This document shows positions 21,560-30,914 of a stretch of 64,000 nt of DNA, piece after piece. The stretch lies in contig NZ_LGIA01000181.1 in NCBI RefSeq assembly GCF_001270965.1, forward strand, positions 1 through 64,000. The letters run 5' to 3'. The notes beneath the pieces are model-generated. The model had not been told where the DNA came from, searched no databases, and saw nothing but the letters and a program-made list of their open reading frames with translations. A program made the translations under genes and the position numbers. Position 1 is the stretch's first letter. Each line of letters starts with the position of its first letter. This stretch comes from Sunxiuqinia dokdonensis. Lineage in GTDB: Bacteria; Bacteroidota; Bacteroidia; Bacteroidales; Prolixibacteraceae.

Positions 21560-22993
21560 TTAGACTCCAAACGATCGCATGCCCTGGATAAAATTCTTCT
21601 TGGCTTTAGCCGATCTGACGTTGGCTCCTGGACCGCCAATGCAGCCTCCTTCGCAGGCCATCACTTCATAAAACTGAGCGGTATTTTTTCCTTTCTCCAG
21701 AAGTTTAATTTGTCTGATTGCAGCTTTATCGATGCCATCAATTTGTTCAAAGGTGAAATTTTCGGCCTTTTTCTCCGCCAAAACCGCTTTTAAAACACCA
21801 CCGCTTTGCGCAAATCCGCGCGACTCCATCGTGTAGTTTTCCAGCGGCAGGGGCTCCATTTTGTCAGGTTGAATGTCCATGCCTTCCATCATGGCGTCCA
21901 GCTCTTCGAAACTCAGCACAAAGTCCACTGAACCCAGGTCGCGGGCTTCTTTTCGTTTGGCTACACAGGGGCCGACAAACACCAGCTTGGCTTCGGGATG
22001 CCGTTCGCGCAGTTCTTCGGCCGTGTAGGCCATGGGCGAAGGGGTATGCGATACATTGGCGAGCAATCCGGGCGCGTGTTTTCGTACCGTTTCAACATAC
22101 GAAGGACAACACGAGGTTGTCATAAAGGCTTCGTTTTGCTCAAGTTTCTCTTTCAATTCTTCAGCTTCGTGCCGGGCTGTTTTTTCTGCGCCACGCGCCA
22201 CTTCCACGACCTCAGAAAAACCAATTTTTTTAATGGCGGCCAACACTTTTCCGGGTGCTTCGGCATATTGGGCCAAAATGGCCGGCGCGACCATGGCAAT
22301 CACCTGTTTTTTTTGTTCAATCGCTTTCAGGACGTCAACAATGGCCGACAATTCGAAAATGGCCCCAAACGGACAAGCCGTAATGCATTTGCCACAGTAG
22401 ATACATTTGTCTTCGTTGATTTCTTCGACCCCACTGGCATTTTTACTGATGGCGCCTACCGGGCAGGCTTCTTCGCATGGAATGGGAATGTAAACAATGG
22501 CGTGGTAGGGACAGGCTTTTTGGCACAGTCCGCAATTGACACATTCGTCGGCTTTAATTTCTGTTTGGCCCGATGGGGTAAACCGAATGGCGTTTTTCGG
22601 GCAGTTCATTACGCAGGGACTGGCCACGCAACCCCGGCAGAGATTGGTCACCACGTAGTTGGCTTGCACACAGCTGGTGCATGCTTCATCCACCACGGTC
22701 AGTATATTGTCCGACAAACCTTTGCGTTGCAACGATTTTTCGGCATAATTTTTCAGAGGAACCAAATCAATATCTGCTTCGGGAACTTCAAAGCCCAATA
22801 GCGGCAGCATCTTGTAACGCGTAATGGCTCTTTCCTTATAAATACAACAGCGACCGCGTGCTTCCCTGTTTTTTGGGTACAAGTCCACGGGCATTTGATC
22901 GATTTTTGAGCTGAGCTCACCTTCTTGAAACAGCTTAACCAACCGCGCCATTAGCTCGTGCCGGATGATCATTACGTTGTTTAGATATGCCAT
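21560..22993 (-). CDS. [FeFe] hydrogenase, group B-like
   Basis: Monomeric iron-only hydrogenase-like protein of 477 residues. The N-half carries several 4Fe-4S motifs (CTSCVQ, CRGCVASPCVMNCP, CVNCGLCQKACP, CIYCGKCITACP). The C-half has the three H-cluster signatures TSCCPSY, GPCVAKRKE and MACEGGCIGGPG. The start MAYLNNVMIIRH matches the group B1/B3 family as I recall it; 17 extra upstream codons are rejected. No maturation genes hydE, hydF or hydG are in the window. The role may be hydrogen evolution or sensing in fermentation. Confidence 0.87.
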   Translation of the reverse strand: MAYLNNVMIIRHELMARLVKLFQEGELSSKIDQMPVDLYPKNREARGRCCIYKERAITRYKMLPLLGFEVPEADIDLVPLKNYAEKSLQRKGLSDNILTVVDEACTSCVQANYVVTNLCRGCVASPCVMNCPKNAIRFTPSGQTEIKADECVNCGLCQKACPYHAIVYIPIPCEEACPVGAISKNASGVEEINEDKCIYCGKCITACPFGAIFELSAIVDVLKAIEQKKQVIAMVAPAILAQYAEAPGKVLAAIKKIGFSEVVEVARGAEKTARHEAEELKEKLEQNEAFMTTSCCPSYVETVRKHAPGLLANVSHTPSPMAYTAEELRERHPEAKLVFVGPCVAKRKEARDLGSVDFVLSFEELDAMMEGMDIQPDKMEPLPLENYTMESRGFAQSGGVLKAVLAEKKAENFTFEQIDGIDKAAIRQIKLLEKGKNTAQFYEVMACEGGCIGGPGANVRSAKAKKNFIQGMRSFGV

Positions 22994-23174
22994 TTTTGCC
23001 TTGTTGTTTTCTGGCGGCAAAGGTAGATATTTTTCATGCTGCACAACATGTTTTTTGGTTTTTGTTCGTCATTTAAAAGGAAATTAACACAGCCCAAATG
23101 GTGTGGCTGGTCTTGAAGATGTCCGCATTTTTTTGTTTGCTGAAAAATGAACATTTTTGAGCAAAACAAATGCA

Positions 23175-23561
23175 ATGGAAAGACAAGCCTTTTTAACGCT
23201 GACTAGCAGCTCCCAGTGGATTTTATTTGTAGCTATCGGGCTGATTATTTTTTCGTGGGTAGAAAAAAAGCGGCTGTACCAGCAGCTGGGGCAAGGTGCT
23301 TTTGTTTTGCTGGCTTTGTTTGCATTGTGGATCTTGCTTACTGATCAGATTGTGGTGCCGGCAGTTTTACCCGATCAGGTCGTCCCGGTTGAAGCACGCG
23401 CATTAAGTTATTTTTCAGGACTGGCAATCAACGGTGTCGTTGCAGTGGTCGCCTTTTTTCTGGGTCAGGTGAAACCGCGTTGGGCCCGCTTTTTCAATAT
23501 GGCCCTGGTGGTCATCGGCTTGGTTTTGTTTTTTATGGTTTACCAGTTGCAACGGGTGTAA
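23175..23561 (+). CDS. four-helix membrane protein, unknown
   Basis: A 128-residue hydrophobic protein with about four membrane helices (WILFVAIGLIIFSWV, GAFVLLALFALWILLT, GLAINGVVAVVAFFLG, MALVVIGLVLFFMVY). I use the ATG at 23175 rather than a TTG at 23157. No family recognised. It diverges from the hydrogenase gene and converges on the aminotransferase. Confidence 0.65.
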   Translation: MERQAFLTLTSSSQWILFVAIGLIIFSWVEKKRLYQQLGQGAFVLLALFALWILLTDQIVVPAVLPDQVVPVEARALSYFSGLAINGVVAVVAFFLGQVKPRWARFFNMALVVIGLVLFFMVYQLQRV

Positions 23562-23737
23562 GATGGAGGCTGGAGGCTTGATTCTCGATGCTTGACTGTT
23601 GATTTATAGGAAACTGCGACTTCTTCGTCATCCGGCCATTGATTGTCATTAAGTTGTCATTCGGTAGTCATTTGATTGTCATTCAACGCCGACGGTTGGA
23701 AACTGAATTATTGAAGCTTGCAACTCTAGGGCGACTG

Positions 23738-23769
23738 AAAAAAGGCTGCCCCTTTCGGAACAGCCTTTT
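23738..23769. terminator. bidirectional terminator
   Basis: AAAAGGCTG and CAGCCTTTT form a 9-bp stem, with T-rich sequence on both strands. It lies between the convergent membrane-protein and aminotransferase genes. The stretch 23562-23737 otherwise holds only low-complexity repeats, including ATTGTCATT at 23641 and 23676. Confidence 0.8.
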
Positions 23770-23795
23770 GTTATCTGGTAAAATAAGGAGATCGT

Positions 23796-25088
23796 TTATT
23801 GTTTCGAGTCTTTGCAGGCATTGTAAATGCCTTCAAACAGCTCTTTGGCATCCGACGCGGCCATGGCCGAGAACGCCACACGGATCACATTGTTCAGGTT
23901 AATAATTCCAATGCTGTATTTGTCAATCAGGATTTTCCGAATTTTTTCGCCGTCCAGTCCTTCGGCCAGTTGCACACACATAAAATAGCCCGAATTGTAC
24001 GGCAGCGCAGTGAAGTATTCGCTGTACCTTTCGTCTTTCAAGGCTTCCTTTACGGCGTGATATCGCTTGTTCATAATCTCGAACTTCGCGGCTTTTTGCT
24101 CCTGGTAGTTTTCATTTTCGAAAGCGCTGAGCAGTAGCGACTGCGAAATGTTGGCCGCGTTGGAAATGTTTCCGCGAACCGCCCCGGCAGTTTTCGCTTC
24201 AAGCGCGGTGTACAACTCGGTATCGCCACCTTTAATTCCGTAGGTCATAAAACCAACACGGAAGCCCCACACGTAGTCTTCTTTGGTTGGGCCGTCCACT
24301 TTCAGGGCCAGTACATTTTCATGCAGATCGCAAAGTTGAGCGAAAATGCTTTCCTTTTCAATGCCTTCTTCGTACACCAACCCAAAATAGGCATCGTCGG
24401 AAAATACCACAATTCTGTTTCCTTTTTCGGCCGACTCCTTGATAATGGTCACAATTGCTTGCTGTTCTTCAACAGTTGGCGTGTAGCCCGTTGGGTTATT
24501 GGGAAAGTTCAGAATCAATACTTTTTTTCCGATTCCACCTTCGTCGAGCTTGGCTTTAAACGACTCGAGATCGAATCCACCATCTTTAAAAAGGTTGAAT
24601 TTATTGATTTCAGAACCGTAGGCGTGGTTTAAAATCAGGTTGTAGTTGCCCCAAAATAAGTCGGGAACAATTACTTTTTCGCCTTCGTCAACGAATAGGT
24701 AACCGGCCATGCTCACACCATGCGTTAAGGCATTGGTAACGACGGGCAGACTAATCGTTTTGCCTTTTAATGATGGGTTTTTCGCGTAAATCATACTTTG
24801 CCATTTGGCCCGGATGTCGGGGCGGCCATAGCTTGGCGCGTACGGAAAAACCAGCGAAGGGTCGAGTTTAACATTCGATTCGATACTTCCCAAACGCATC
24901 GGGGTTCCGTTATCTTCAACAGCAGCTCCAATTGTGGCATTGATTCGGGTGCCTTTTGCATCGGCAGTTTGTCCTAATATTCCTTTTTTTGGAAAAAAGA
25001 TGTTCTTTCCTTTTTCCGATAAAAGATCGTAAATAACTGGGCTTTTTGCTTTAATAATTTTGTTGAGTTCCTCAGCTTGTGGATTCAT
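23796..25088 (-). CDS. class I/II aminotransferase, PLP-dependent
   Basis: Fold-type I aminotransferase of 430 residues. It has NFPNNPTGYTP, the SDDAYFG segment that contacts PLP, and a KVDGPTKEDYVWGFRVG region whose Lys should form the internal aldimine. The N-terminal 60 residues are longer than in aspartate aminotransferase. The amino donor and acceptor are not predictable from sequence alone. A pair of palindromes lies upstream (25185-25230). Confidence 0.87.
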   Translation of the reverse strand: MNPQAEELNKIIKAKSPVIYDLLSEKGKNIFFPKKGILGQTADAKGTRINATIGAAVEDNGTPMRLGSIESNVKLDPSLVFPYAPSYGRPDIRAKWQSMIYAKNPSLKGKTISLPVVTNALTHGVSMAGYLFVDEGEKVIVPDLFWGNYNLILNHAYGSEINKFNLFKDGGFDLESFKAKLDEGGIGKKVLILNFPNNPTGYTPTVEEQQAIVTIIKESAEKGNRIVVFSDDAYFGLVYEEGIEKESIFAQLCDLHENVLALKVDGPTKEDYVWGFRVGFMTYGIKGGDTELYTALEAKTAGAVRGNISNAANISQSLLLSAFENENYQEQKAAKFEIMNKRYHAVKEALKDERYSEYFTALPYNSGYFMCVQLAEGLDGEKIRKILIDKYSIGIINLNNVIRVAFSAMAASDAKELFEGIYNACKDSKQ

Positions 25089-25184
25089 ATTTAGTGATTT
25101 AACTGTTTTTAAATGGTTTCATTTTCTTGTTCAGGACAAAAACGCTGCAATTTATTAAAAAAACTTGATTCAGTGGGCTTCTTC

Positions 25185-25230
25185 TTTCAATTTGAAATTC
25201 AAGATTAGGATATTATTTCAATTTGAAATT
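25185..25230. repeat. paired palindrome TTTCAATTTGAAATT
   Basis: The 15-mer occurs at 25185-25199 and 25216-25230, exactly 31 bp apart. Its core TTTCAATTTGAAA is a perfect palindrome around a central T. The pair sits about 100-140 bp upstream of the minus-strand aminotransferase ATG and downstream of the GroES-like gene. Confidence 0.6.
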
Positions 25231-25269
25231 TCCAGATCGATTCCAGCCCAATTTGGCTTCGATTTATAA

Positions 25270-25653
25270 TTACTTCAACAAGTCTTCGTCGCGAATGATC
25301 ATCAAAATCGCTGAGTGCGGAAGAATGATGTATTTTTCTTTGTTGAATTCGATTTCGAAACCGCTTTTTGATAAATAGATAGCCAGGTCGCCGACATTGG
25401 CCTGAAGTGGAATGTATTTAACGTCGTCCTGCTGGTTTTTCCAAGGCTCATTTTCATCGGTCATGGCAGGAATGGGGTAGCCCGGGCCCACCTTGACGAT
25501 GTAGCCGCTTTGCACTTTTTCGTTTTCCTGAACGGTGGGGGGCAGGTATAGGCCGGATTTGGTTTTGTTTTGCGGGCTTTTTGGTTTCACCAGCACGCGG
25601 TCGCCCACCATGATAAACTTCTGCAAATCTTTTTCTTCAATAATCAATGACAT
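25270..25653 (-). CDS. GroES-like co-chaperonin family protein
   Basis: A 127-residue Cpn10-fold protein. The family hallmark is DRVLVKPKSPQNKTKSGLYL, followed by PPTVQE and a YIVKVGPG strand. It is longer than GroES, with an insertion (about residues 60-80) in the middle. No groEL is adjacent, so it is probably a paralogue of the main GroES rather than the housekeeping copy. Confidence 0.82.
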   Translation of the reverse strand: MSLIIEEKDLQKFIMVGDRVLVKPKSPQNKTKSGLYLPPTVQENEKVQSGYIVKVGPGYPIPAMTDENEPWKNQQDDVKYIPLQANVGDLAIYLSKSGFEIEFNKEKYIILPHSAILMIIRDEDLLK

Positions 25654-25732
25654 GTTTTTCCTATTTTTTTAGGAGCAAAGATAAAGTTTTGTTGCCGTTG
25701 TGCCGAAGGATTTTCCTTACTCTGTCAACATA

Positions 25733-27040
25733 TCACTCGACCAGTGGTAGTGTAAAACTCACGGTAGTGCCTTCGTCGGGCACACTTTCGATATAAATTT
25801 GGCCGTCGTTTTTTTGCACAAACTCTTTGGTCAGAATCAGGCCGATTCCGGTTCCTGGTTCCAGCATCGTTCCCGGGTTTGAGAACGACAGCGAGGCGTT
25901 GAAGCGCAACAGGGCTTCGGGGGTCATGCCCACGCCGGTATCGCTGACGGTGATGAGCATTTTATCGTCTTTCTCTTGAGCCGAAATACGGATTTCGCCG
26001 CCGGGATGAGAAAATTTAATGGCGTTGGAAACCAGGTTTCGCAGAATGGCACTGGTCATGTGGTGGTCGGCAAAAATTTCCGAATTGCTTTTCATTTTCA
26101 GAAAAACCAGCAGCTTCTTTTCTTCAATCAACGGATTGAAAAGCTCGATGACCTCGCGGTAGACTTTCTCAAGTTTGAAGGCTTTGGGAGAATAAGGAAT
26201 ATGATCCATCTGAACCGTTGACCAGGTTAGTAAATCGTGCAGTAGTTTGTAGTTGTTTTTCGACACGTTGGCCATGTTTTTAATCAGCTTGAGCCGTTCC
26301 TCCTTGGGCAATTCGTCGTACTGCTCATTCAGCAGCGACGAGATGGCCATGAAACTTCCGACGTGGTCGCTTAAGTCGTGTGAAATAATGGACAGAAATT
26401 TTTCCTTGTTCACGGCTAGGTCTTTGTATTTCTGCTGACTCGACTTGAGCGAAATGGACAGTTTTTCCAGCCGGTTGTAAAGAATTTCGAACACAAACTC
26501 GTTGGCGAAAGCCATAATCGAAATAAACAAAAACACGATGGAGAGCCGGCAAACCAGACTGTAATTGTAGTTGGGGCACCACGGTTGATCGCGCAAAAAG
26601 TAATAAGCCAGGGCATTGCTGATAAAGAACACGGCCAGGGCAACGATGCCACGGCCTTTCCCCAAAATCAAAATAACCGGTAACGGCAGCATCAGCGCAA
26701 AGGCGATGCCCGATTTATTGCTTCCGCCTGTTAAAAAAAAGTAGGTGCTGATGGTGGAAATGATGAGCACAAAAATAAGCGACGGGAGCAAGAGGTCTTT
26801 TTTCTTTTTGAGTAGCCAAAAAGTCAGCCCGCCGGCTGTCAGCGACACGATATTGAAAATGGCCGTTTGGTAGTCTGCTCTATAAATATTGCTGATCACG
26901 AAAAGGCTCAAGGCTATAAAGAACATGTAAAAAAACAAGTTCAGCAGGATGCTTTTTTTCTTCTCTTCCAATCTTTCGTAAGAGGTGTCGTCAGCATTGA
27001 AAATGAACAATTTTAAGTAGTAGTTTAAGAATTCGCTCAC
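25733..27040 (-). CDS. membrane sensor histidine kinase
   Basis: A 435-residue kinase with about six membrane helices in residues 27-180, a short linker coil, then HisKA with the phospho-acceptor His in FLSIISHDLSDH. The HATPase domain shows the N box (LRNLVSNAIKFSHPGG), G1 (VSDTGVGM) and G2 (GTGIGLIL). The start codon is GTG at 27040. No response regulator is adjacent, so this is an orphan kinase with unknown input. Confidence 0.88.
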   Translation of the reverse strand: MSEFLNYYLKLFIFNADDTSYERLEEKKKSILLNLFFYMFFIALSLFVISNIYRADYQTAIFNIVSLTAGGLTFWLLKKKKDLLLPSLIFVLIISTISTYFFLTGGSNKSGIAFALMLPLPVILILGKGRGIVALAVFFISNALAYYFLRDQPWCPNYNYSLVCRLSIVFLFISIMAFANEFVFEILYNRLEKLSISLKSSQQKYKDLAVNKEKFLSIISHDLSDHVGSFMAISSLLNEQYDELPKEERLKLIKNMANVSKNNYKLLHDLLTWSTVQMDHIPYSPKAFKLEKVYREVIELFNPLIEEKKLLVFLKMKSNSEIFADHHMTSAILRNLVSNAIKFSHPGGEIRISAQEKDDKMLITVSDTGVGMTPEALLRFNASLSFSNPGTMLEPGTGIGLILTKEFVQKNDGQIYIESVPDEGTTVSFTLPLVE

Positions 27041-27119
27041 GGGGTTTCAATTTTTACACTAAAGTAGCCAATTCGACAAACTATTACACTACGAAAGAAA
27101 GACGTTTTTAAGCGGGGGC

Positions 27120-27893
27120 TTATTTATATTCCCCCAGCACGTCTGAAAGTACCTCATAGCCGTCGGTTGTCACTAAAATGGTGTGTTCAAATTGAGCTGA
27201 TAATTTTCCGTCGCTGGTGCGGGCTGTCCAGCCGTCGGCTTTGTCCACCCGGGTCGAAGCGCGGCCTTCGTTGATCATGGGTTCGATGGTAAAAGTCATG
27301 CCCGCTTGCATGATGTCGCCGGTGTTTTTGCGCGCAATGTGGTCAACTTGTGGGGCTTCGTGAAATTCGAGCCCGACGCCGTGGCCGCAAAATTCGTACA
27401 CCACGCTGTATTTTTGCGCTTTGGCATACCGGCCAATTACAAAGCCAATGTTTCCAATGTAGTTTCCCGGCCGCACCTGCTGAATGCCCAGGTTGAGGCA
27501 ATGTTTCGCCGTGTCGATAAGCCGGCGGGCTTTGTCCGAAATTTCGCCGGCAGCATACATTCGGCTGGTGTCGCCATAATAGCCATTCAAAATGGTGGTT
27601 ACGTCAATGTTCAGGATGTCGCCGTCTTTCAGAATTTGATCTTTTCCCGGAATTCCGTGGCAGACCACTTCGTTGATTGAAATGCAGGTTGCTTTGGGAT
27701 AACCGTTGTATCCAATGGTGGCGGGTATTGCCCCGTGGCTACGCACAAATTCTTCAATCTTATCATTCAGGAATCCCGTGCTGACACCTGGTTTCACAAA
27801 TTCTTCGATCATCACCAGCGATTGTCCTGCCAGCTGACTGCTCTTTCTGATCCCTTCAATTTGCTCGGGTGTTTTAATTATGATATCGCTCAT
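27120..27893 (-). CDS. map: methionine aminopeptidase, type I
   Basis: Removes initiator Met from nascent proteins. The 257-residue protein has metal ligands in NIDVTTILNGYYGDTS, CGHGVGLEFHEAP, FTIEPMIN and the C-terminal QFEHTILVT. I start at MSDIIIKTPEQIEGIR; the in-frame ATG 22 codons earlier lies in the promoter region and is not family-like. Stand-alone, divergent from the thioesterase. Confidence 0.94.
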   Translation of the reverse strand: MSDIIIKTPEQIEGIRKSSQLAGQSLVMIEEFVKPGVSTGFLNDKIEEFVRSHGAIPATIGYNGYPKATCISINEVVCHGIPGKDQILKDGDILNIDVTTILNGYYGDTSRMYAAGEISDKARRLIDTAKHCLNLGIQQVRPGNYIGNIGFVIGRYAKAQKYSVVYEFCGHGVGLEFHEAPQVDHIARKNTGDIMQAGMTFTIEPMINEGRASTRVDKADGWTARTSDGKLSAQFEHTILVTTDGYEVLSDVLGEYK

Positions 27894-27959
27894 TCTGTTT
27901 TTTGTAGAAAAAATTTTCGCAAAAGTCGCAAAAGGTTCTTTATTTTCAAAACTGAACAA

Positions 27960-27967
27960 TAATTTTG
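27960..27967 (+). promoter_or_regulatory. -7 element of the thioesterase promoter
   Basis: TAATTTTG, a perfect TAnnTTTG, 28 bases before the ATG at 27995. The -33 region is weak (TTTC). Confidence 0.5.
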
Positions 27968-27994
27968 TCCAAAAGTTTAAAAAAAGCCAAATAG

Positions 27995-28735
27995 ATGAAT
28001 AAATATATCCAGGAAATTAACATCGGAGCGTATCATACCAATCAATACGCACAGGCCTCAGTCACTTCGTTGTTCAATATCATGCTCGAAGCCGCCTGGG
28101 CGCATGCCCGGGTGATGGAGTGGGGCTACGATGACCTGAAAGGAAACAACATGTTTTGGGTGCTGTCGCGGGTGTATTTTGAGTTGGAGAAATATCCGTT
28201 GTGGCAAGAGAAAATTACTTTGAATACCTGGTCGGCGGGCACCGATGGCATGTATGCCTACCGCGAGTTTATTCTGGAAAATGAGCAACACGAGGTTTTG
28301 CTCCGGGGAAGCACAGCCTGGCTGATTTTAAACATGGAAACCAAACGCATTTTTAGGTTGCGCGATTTTCGGGACACCTTTCCCCGGCTCGACGGACAAG
28401 ATGTTTGCCGCAATCCGAGACGGATTAAACCCCAAAACCGGTCGGAAAATCTGCAATTTCAACCGGTTCGGTTTAGCGAGTTGGATGTGAATAAGCATTT
28501 TAACAGTGTGAAGTATCTGGAGCGGGTGCTTGATGATTTTGGTATTGAGTTCCTGAATCGGTTTGAATTGGCTGATCTGGAAGTGAACTACCTGAAGGAA
28601 GGAATGGCGGGCGACGCCCTGGCTGTTGATACCAGCCGCATTGATGATACCCGCCACCAGTCGACCATTGTTCGCGAATCAGATGGAGCAGACCTTTGCA
28701 CCATGATTCTGCATTGGCGGGATCGGCGTGCGTGA
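27995..28735 (+). CDS. acyl-ACP thioesterase
   Basis: Double-hotdog thioesterase of the FatA/FatB type (246 residues) that releases fatty acids from acyl-ACP. Conserved features are the N-terminal hotdog with YDDLKGNNMFWVLSRVYFEL, the WSAGTDGMYAYREF segment, and the second hotdog opening SELDVNKHFNSVKYLERVLD, which supplies the catalytic Asn/His region. Soluble. It converges on miaA. Confidence 0.9.
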   Translation: MNKYIQEINIGAYHTNQYAQASVTSLFNIMLEAAWAHARVMEWGYDDLKGNNMFWVLSRVYFELEKYPLWQEKITLNTWSAGTDGMYAYREFILENEQHEVLLRGSTAWLILNMETKRIFRLRDFRDTFPRLDGQDVCRNPRRIKPQNRSENLQFQPVRFSELDVNKHFNSVKYLERVLDDFGIEFLNRFELADLEVNYLKEGMAGDALAVDTSRIDDTRHQSTIVRESDGADLCTMILHWRDRRA

Positions 28736-28792
28736 AGTTCGTGCCCACGGCCTGAGACTTTCCGGTTGCAAACGGCGCTTACGCAGGTCTGT

Positions 28793-29719
28793 TTAGCTTT
28801 CGAGCCACGCTTCAATGTTGGCCATTTTTTCTTCGAGGGGTAAAAAACCGTCGAGCCAATGAATTTTTGTGCCGTGCTTTTCCATTCGCCTGAACCAGGT
28901 CATTTGGCGTTTGGCAAACTGATGAATGGCGATTTCGAGTTTGGCAAACATCTCCTCGTAGCTTAGTTCGCCAATCAAATGCAGGGTCAGGTATTTGTAT
29001 TCCAGCCCATAATAAGTGAGTTGTTCGGGAGTCAGCCCCTTGTTAAGCAGGCGTTGCACTTCATCCAACATGCCATCTTCGAGCCGTTGTTTCAGTCGTT
29101 CGGTGATTCGTTTTCGCCGGTGTTCCCGGTCGTATTTGACGCCCACCACCAGACTGTTAATTTCGGGCATGTTGTTGCTCAGCTCCGGATTTTGTCGCAG
29201 ATAAGTTTCAATTTCGATGGCCCGGACAACCCGTCGGCGATTTTCGGTGTCGGTGGTGTTGTGTTGTTCCGGTTTCATGTCGAGCAGTAGGCGAACCAAC
29301 TCATCCAGACCTTTTTCGTCCAGTATTTTCCGGAGCTCATGATTTTTGGGAACCTGGATTAATTGATAATTATTTAAAACCGCTTCGATATACAAGCCGC
29401 TTCCGCCGCATAAAACCGGAAATTTACCCCGCGCAGTAATGTCGTTGTATGCCTTTAAGAAATCGTTGTGAAACAGGTATACATTGTATTCGAACCCGGC
29501 ATCGGCAATGTCAATTAAGTGATAAGGAATTGCTTGTCCCTCAATTTCGTAATCTTCGTAATCCTTTCCGGTACCCAAATCCATGCCCCGGTAGATCTGA
29601 CGCGAATCGGCTGAAATAATTTCTCCGCCAAGTCGTTTTGCGGCATGAGCAGCCACTGTTGTCTTCCCCGAAGCCGTTGGTCCGAGTATGGTCAGCATGT
29701 GGTATTTTCGTTGTTTCAT
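28793..29719 (-). CDS. miaA: tRNA dimethylallyltransferase
   Basis: Adds a dimethylallyl group to A37 of tRNAs reading UNN codons. The 308-residue protein has the P-loop GPTASGKTT and the DSRQIYRGMDLGTGK substrate motif, then the VVGVKYDREHRRKRI and QRLLNKGLTPEQLTYYGLEYK segments. Complete. It diverges from the Yip1-smpB pair. Confidence 0.95.
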   Translation of the reverse strand: MKQRKYHMLTILGPTASGKTTVAAHAAKRLGGEIISADSRQIYRGMDLGTGKDYEDYEIEGQAIPYHLIDIADAGFEYNVYLFHNDFLKAYNDITARGKFPVLCGGSGLYIEAVLNNYQLIQVPKNHELRKILDEKGLDELVRLLLDMKPEQHNTTDTENRRRVVRAIEIETYLRQNPELSNNMPEINSLVVGVKYDREHRRKRITERLKQRLEDGMLDEVQRLLNKGLTPEQLTYYGLEYKYLTLHLIGELSYEEMFAKLEIAIHQFAKRQMTWFRRMEKHGTKIHWLDGFLPLEEKMANIEAWLES

Positions 29720-29751
29720 TGATATTTCTCCTTAAGGTTTACAAAATAATG

Positions 29752-29759
29752 TATTTTTG
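29752..29759 (+). promoter_or_regulatory. -7 element before the Yip1-like/smpB pair
   Basis: TATTTTTG matches TAnnTTTG and lies 20 bases before the ATG at 29779. Confidence 0.45.
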
Positions 29760-29778
29760 TGACGCAAAACCAGAAATT

Positions 29779-30363
29779 ATGGATTTTAAAGGACGATATC
29801 GGTTGCTTTTTGAAACCTGTGCCAACGTGTTGACGGAGCCGAATAAGTTTTGGAGGGGGGAGAAGGAAGAAGTCAAGCCGGAAGATGTGTTTGCAAACTA
29901 CTTTTTTCCGCTGGTCTTGTTGGTGGGATTGGCAGTTTTCACAGGCGAGCTGATCAAGGGTGGTGAGGCGCTGGTTAGTTACGCGGTGGCCAAGTCGGTT
30001 CGCGAAGTGATCAGTTATATTCTCCAGTTTTATTTGTCCGTTTACTTGCTCAACGAATTGCTGACCAGTGTTGGCGTAGCGAAAAATAAGGTCCTTGTCA
30101 CCCGACTGGTTGCCTATTCTTTTTTACCTTTTCTGGTGGTTTCATTTTTAACCGGCTTGTTTCCTGGTTTGTATATTCTGAATGTGCTCGGTCTTTACGG
30201 CATTTTTCTGTTTGTGCAAGGGGTAAAGGAAAGTCTGCGTATCGCGCCGGAAAATCAGAATCGATATACACTGCTCGCCTTGCTGTTGATTTTTCTTATC
30301 TTCATCCTCTTGAATGTTTTTAGTTGGAAATTATTACAAGCTTTCTACGGTTATGGTGCATAA
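29779..30363 (+). CDS. Yip1-family integral membrane protein
   Basis: A 194-residue protein with about five membrane helices ([81 protein letters not shown]), consistent with the bacterial Yip1 family. I start at MDFKGRY; a longer frame from 29638 overlaps miaA and lacks support. It overlaps smpB by 11 bases. Function unknown. Confidence 0.75.
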   Translation: MDFKGRYRLLFETCANVLTEPNKFWRGEKEEVKPEDVFANYFFPLVLLVGLAVFTGELIKGGEALVSYAVAKSVREVISYILQFYLSVYLLNELLTSVGVAKNKVLVTRLVAYSFLPFLVVSFLTGLFPGLYILNVLGLYGIFLFVQGVKESLRIAPENQNRYTLLALLLIFLIFILLNVFSWKLLQAFYGYGA

Positions 30364-30811
30364 GAAGCAAAATATCAATATCAAGAATAAGCGGGCCTAT
30401 TTCGATTATGAAATTTTGGAAAAGTTTGTCGCTGGCGTTCAGTTGGTTGGGACCGAGATTAAATCCATACGAAACGGCAAGGCATCGTTGGGTGAAGCCT
30501 ATTGCCGGTTTACCCGCAACGAGTTGTATGTGGTGAATATGAATATTTCGGAATATGATTTTGGGAACATCAATAACCACGAAGCCCGACGTGACCGGAA
30601 AATGTTGCTGAATAGAAAAGAGCTGGAAAAACTTCAAAAGAAAACCAAGGAAAGTGGGTTGACCATTATTCCACTTCGCATGTTTTTAAACGATCGCGGC
30701 CTGGCTAAGCTCGAAATAGGCTTGGCGAAGGGTAAAAAAACACACGATAAACGCGACACCTTAAAAGAAAAAGATGCCAAACGCGACATGGATCGCGCCA
30801 TGAAATTTTAG
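30353..30811 (+). CDS. smpB: SsrA-binding protein SmpB
   Basis: Partner of tmRNA in trans-translation, rescuing stalled ribosomes. The 152-residue protein opens with [23 protein letters not shown], then the conserved [21 protein letters not shown], and ends with a basic [18 protein letters not shown] tail. The start at 30353 is inside the Yip1 gene. No tmRNA gene is seen nearby. Confidence 0.95.
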   Translation: MVHKKQNINIKNKRAYFDYEILEKFVAGVQLVGTEIKSIRNGKASLGEAYCRFTRNELYVVNMNISEYDFGNINNHEARRDRKMLLNRKELEKLQKKTKESGLTIIPLRMFLNDRGLAKLEIGLAKGKKTHDKRDTLKEKDAKRDMDRAMKF

Positions 30812-30914
30812 CCCGCAAATAATCAGACTAAAAACTCTTCTTTTCACTTGCATCTGTGCCAGTGATTGTCGTAACTTGTAGCTTCTTAGTTTTTCACGCT
30901 AAAAAAAGAATGCT

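Noticed and set aside
21998-22801. 267-codon open frame antisense to the [FeFe] hydrogenase
   Set aside because: A shadow of the Cys/Gly-rich coding strand; low-complexity Phe/Gly composition and no family.
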